Origin: Pseudomonadota bacterium
GTDB taxonomy: Bacteria; Pseudomonadota; Alphaproteobacteria; Rhizobiales; Hyphomicrobiaceae
NCBI GenBank assembly: GCA_023428365.1
Contig: JAEYYQ010000567.1
Coordinates: 1 to 6,245, forward strand
Length of the DNA: 6,245 nucleotides
Direction of reading: 5' to 3'
Every line of letters begins with the position of its first letter. Position 1 is the stretch's first letter. Position numbers and translations under genes: made by a program. Positions 5,668-6,245 of the stretch are shown one piece after another. Below the pieces are notes generated by a model. The model was not told the origin of the DNA. It saw nothing but the letters and a program-made list of their open reading frames with translations, and did not search any database.

Positions 5668-6245
5668 ATGCTCGAAGCTTGGAGATGGTTTGGTCCCAAC
5701 GACGTGGTGCCACTCAAAGCGATCCGTCAAGCGGGCGCGAGGGGAGTTGTCACGTCGCTGCATGACATTCCCTACGGCGTCGCCTGGAGCAGCGAAGCCA
5801 TTCGCGAGCGGCAAGCTATCATCGCAGACGATCCTTCGCTGGGTCTCCACTGGGCAGTCGTCGAGAGCCTGCCGATCCACGAGAGCGTGAAAATTGGCGC
5901 CACGGATATCACCGGCATCGTCGACAATTATCGCACCTCGATGCGCAATCTCGCCGCGGCGGGCATTCATACGATTTGCTACAATTTCATGCCGGTGATC
6001 GACTGGACGCGGACAGATCTTGCGTATCCGCTGCCGGGGGGCGGACGCGCGCTGCGTTTCGCTGCACATGAATTTGCGGCCTTTGATTGCTTCATGCTGC
6101 AGCGACCGGGCGCGGAGGCCGATCATCCCGAGGATGCGGTCCGGCGCGGCAAGGTGTGGTTTGACCAGTCATCCGAGTCAGACCGTGATCGACTGCTATC
6201 CACGATCATGGCGGGTTTGCCTGGGGCGTTCGACCGGTACGACAT
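5668..6245 (+). CDS. uxuA: Mannonate dehydratase, 3' end outside the window
   Basis: This enzyme dehydrates D-mannonate to 2-keto-3-deoxy-D-gluconate (EC 4.2.1.8) in the cytoplasm, the step that feeds glucuronate and fructuronate into the Entner-Doudoroff intermediates. The first 192 codons are present, about half of the roughly 390-residue E. coli protein. Recognition is strong: WRWFGPNDVVPLKAIRQAGA (5-24), VVESLPIHESVKIG (64-77), NYRTSMRNLAAAGIHTICYN (87-106), FMPVIDWTRTDLAYPLP (107-123), RPGAEAD (146-152) and AGLPG (182-186) all follow the E. coli UxuA pattern. The fold should be a xylose-isomerase-like TIM barrel; the C-terminal half, which should carry most of the metal site, is outside. 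AGGGA lies 9 nt before ATG at 5668. It starts 33 bp after dctM with no terminator between, so it is probably the fourth gene of the TRAP operon. This makes a sugar acid the leading candidate for the imported substrate. Confidence 0.95.
   Translation, partial: MLEAWRWFGPNDVVPLKAIRQAGARGVVTSLHDIPYGVAWSSEAIRERQAIIADDPSLGLHWAVVESLPIHESVKIGATDITGIVDNYRTSMRNLAAAGIHTICYNFMPVIDWTRTDLAYPLPGGGRALRFAAHEFAAFDCFMLQRPGAEADHPEDAVRRGKVWFDQSSESDRDRLLSTIMAGLPGAFDRYD

Noticed and set aside
4411..6126. A 571-codon open frame on the minus strand
   Set aside because: It lies antisense to dctM and uxuA, both recognised with strong motifs. Its predicted protein is a polar His/Arg/Asp/Gln-rich mix with no domain pattern, as expected for a shadow frame in GC-rich DNA.
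1..6245. CRISPR arrays, tRNA or rRNA genes, insertion sequences, phage or toxin-antitoxin genes
   Set aside because: No direct-repeat arrays, cloverleaf-like segments, transposase motifs or terminal inverted repeats were seen on reading both strands. The window is fully accounted for by ordinary metabolic and transport genes.

Overview
The window reads as a compact catabolic locus from a GC-rich Gram-negative bacterium, most likely a proteobacterium and perhaps an alphaproteobacterium of the Rhizobiales type. This rests on the roughly 60% GC composition, the three-part TRAP transporter, the FCD-type GntR regulator and the style of the acyl-CoA dehydrogenase. The lineage is an inference. Almost every base is coding; the longest gene-free stretch is about 150 bp.

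Two gene groups diverge from a short control region near 2690-2758. Leftward on the minus strand lie an FCD/FadR-subfamily GntR regulator (stop at 1928), an RraA-like/HMG-CHA-aldolase-like protein (1176-1892) and an acyl-CoA dehydrogenase that runs off the left edge (start at 1025). Rightward on the plus strand lie a complete TRAP transporter, with periplasmic binding protein DctP (2759-3739), small membrane subunit DctQ (3838-4350) and large membrane subunit DctM (4357-5634). It is followed 33 bp later by the first half of a mannonate dehydratase, UxuA, which runs off the right edge (start at 5668).

The control region holds a perfect 24-bp palindrome (2696-2719). It overlaps plausible promoters on both strands and is the obvious candidate operator of the neighbouring GntR protein. 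A strong 10-bp hairpin sits between dctP and dctQ and probably sets the high binding-protein to membrane-subunit ratio.

Working model (inference): the TRAP system imports a sugar acid such as a hexuronate or aldonate. UxuA dehydrates D-mannonate to 2-keto-3-deoxy-D-gluconate, and the GntR protein, from the same broad subfamily as E. coli UxuR/ExuR, senses the substrate or an intermediate. The aldolase-like and acyl-CoA dehydrogenase genes do not belong to the textbook uronate pathway. They are the least explained part of the locus.
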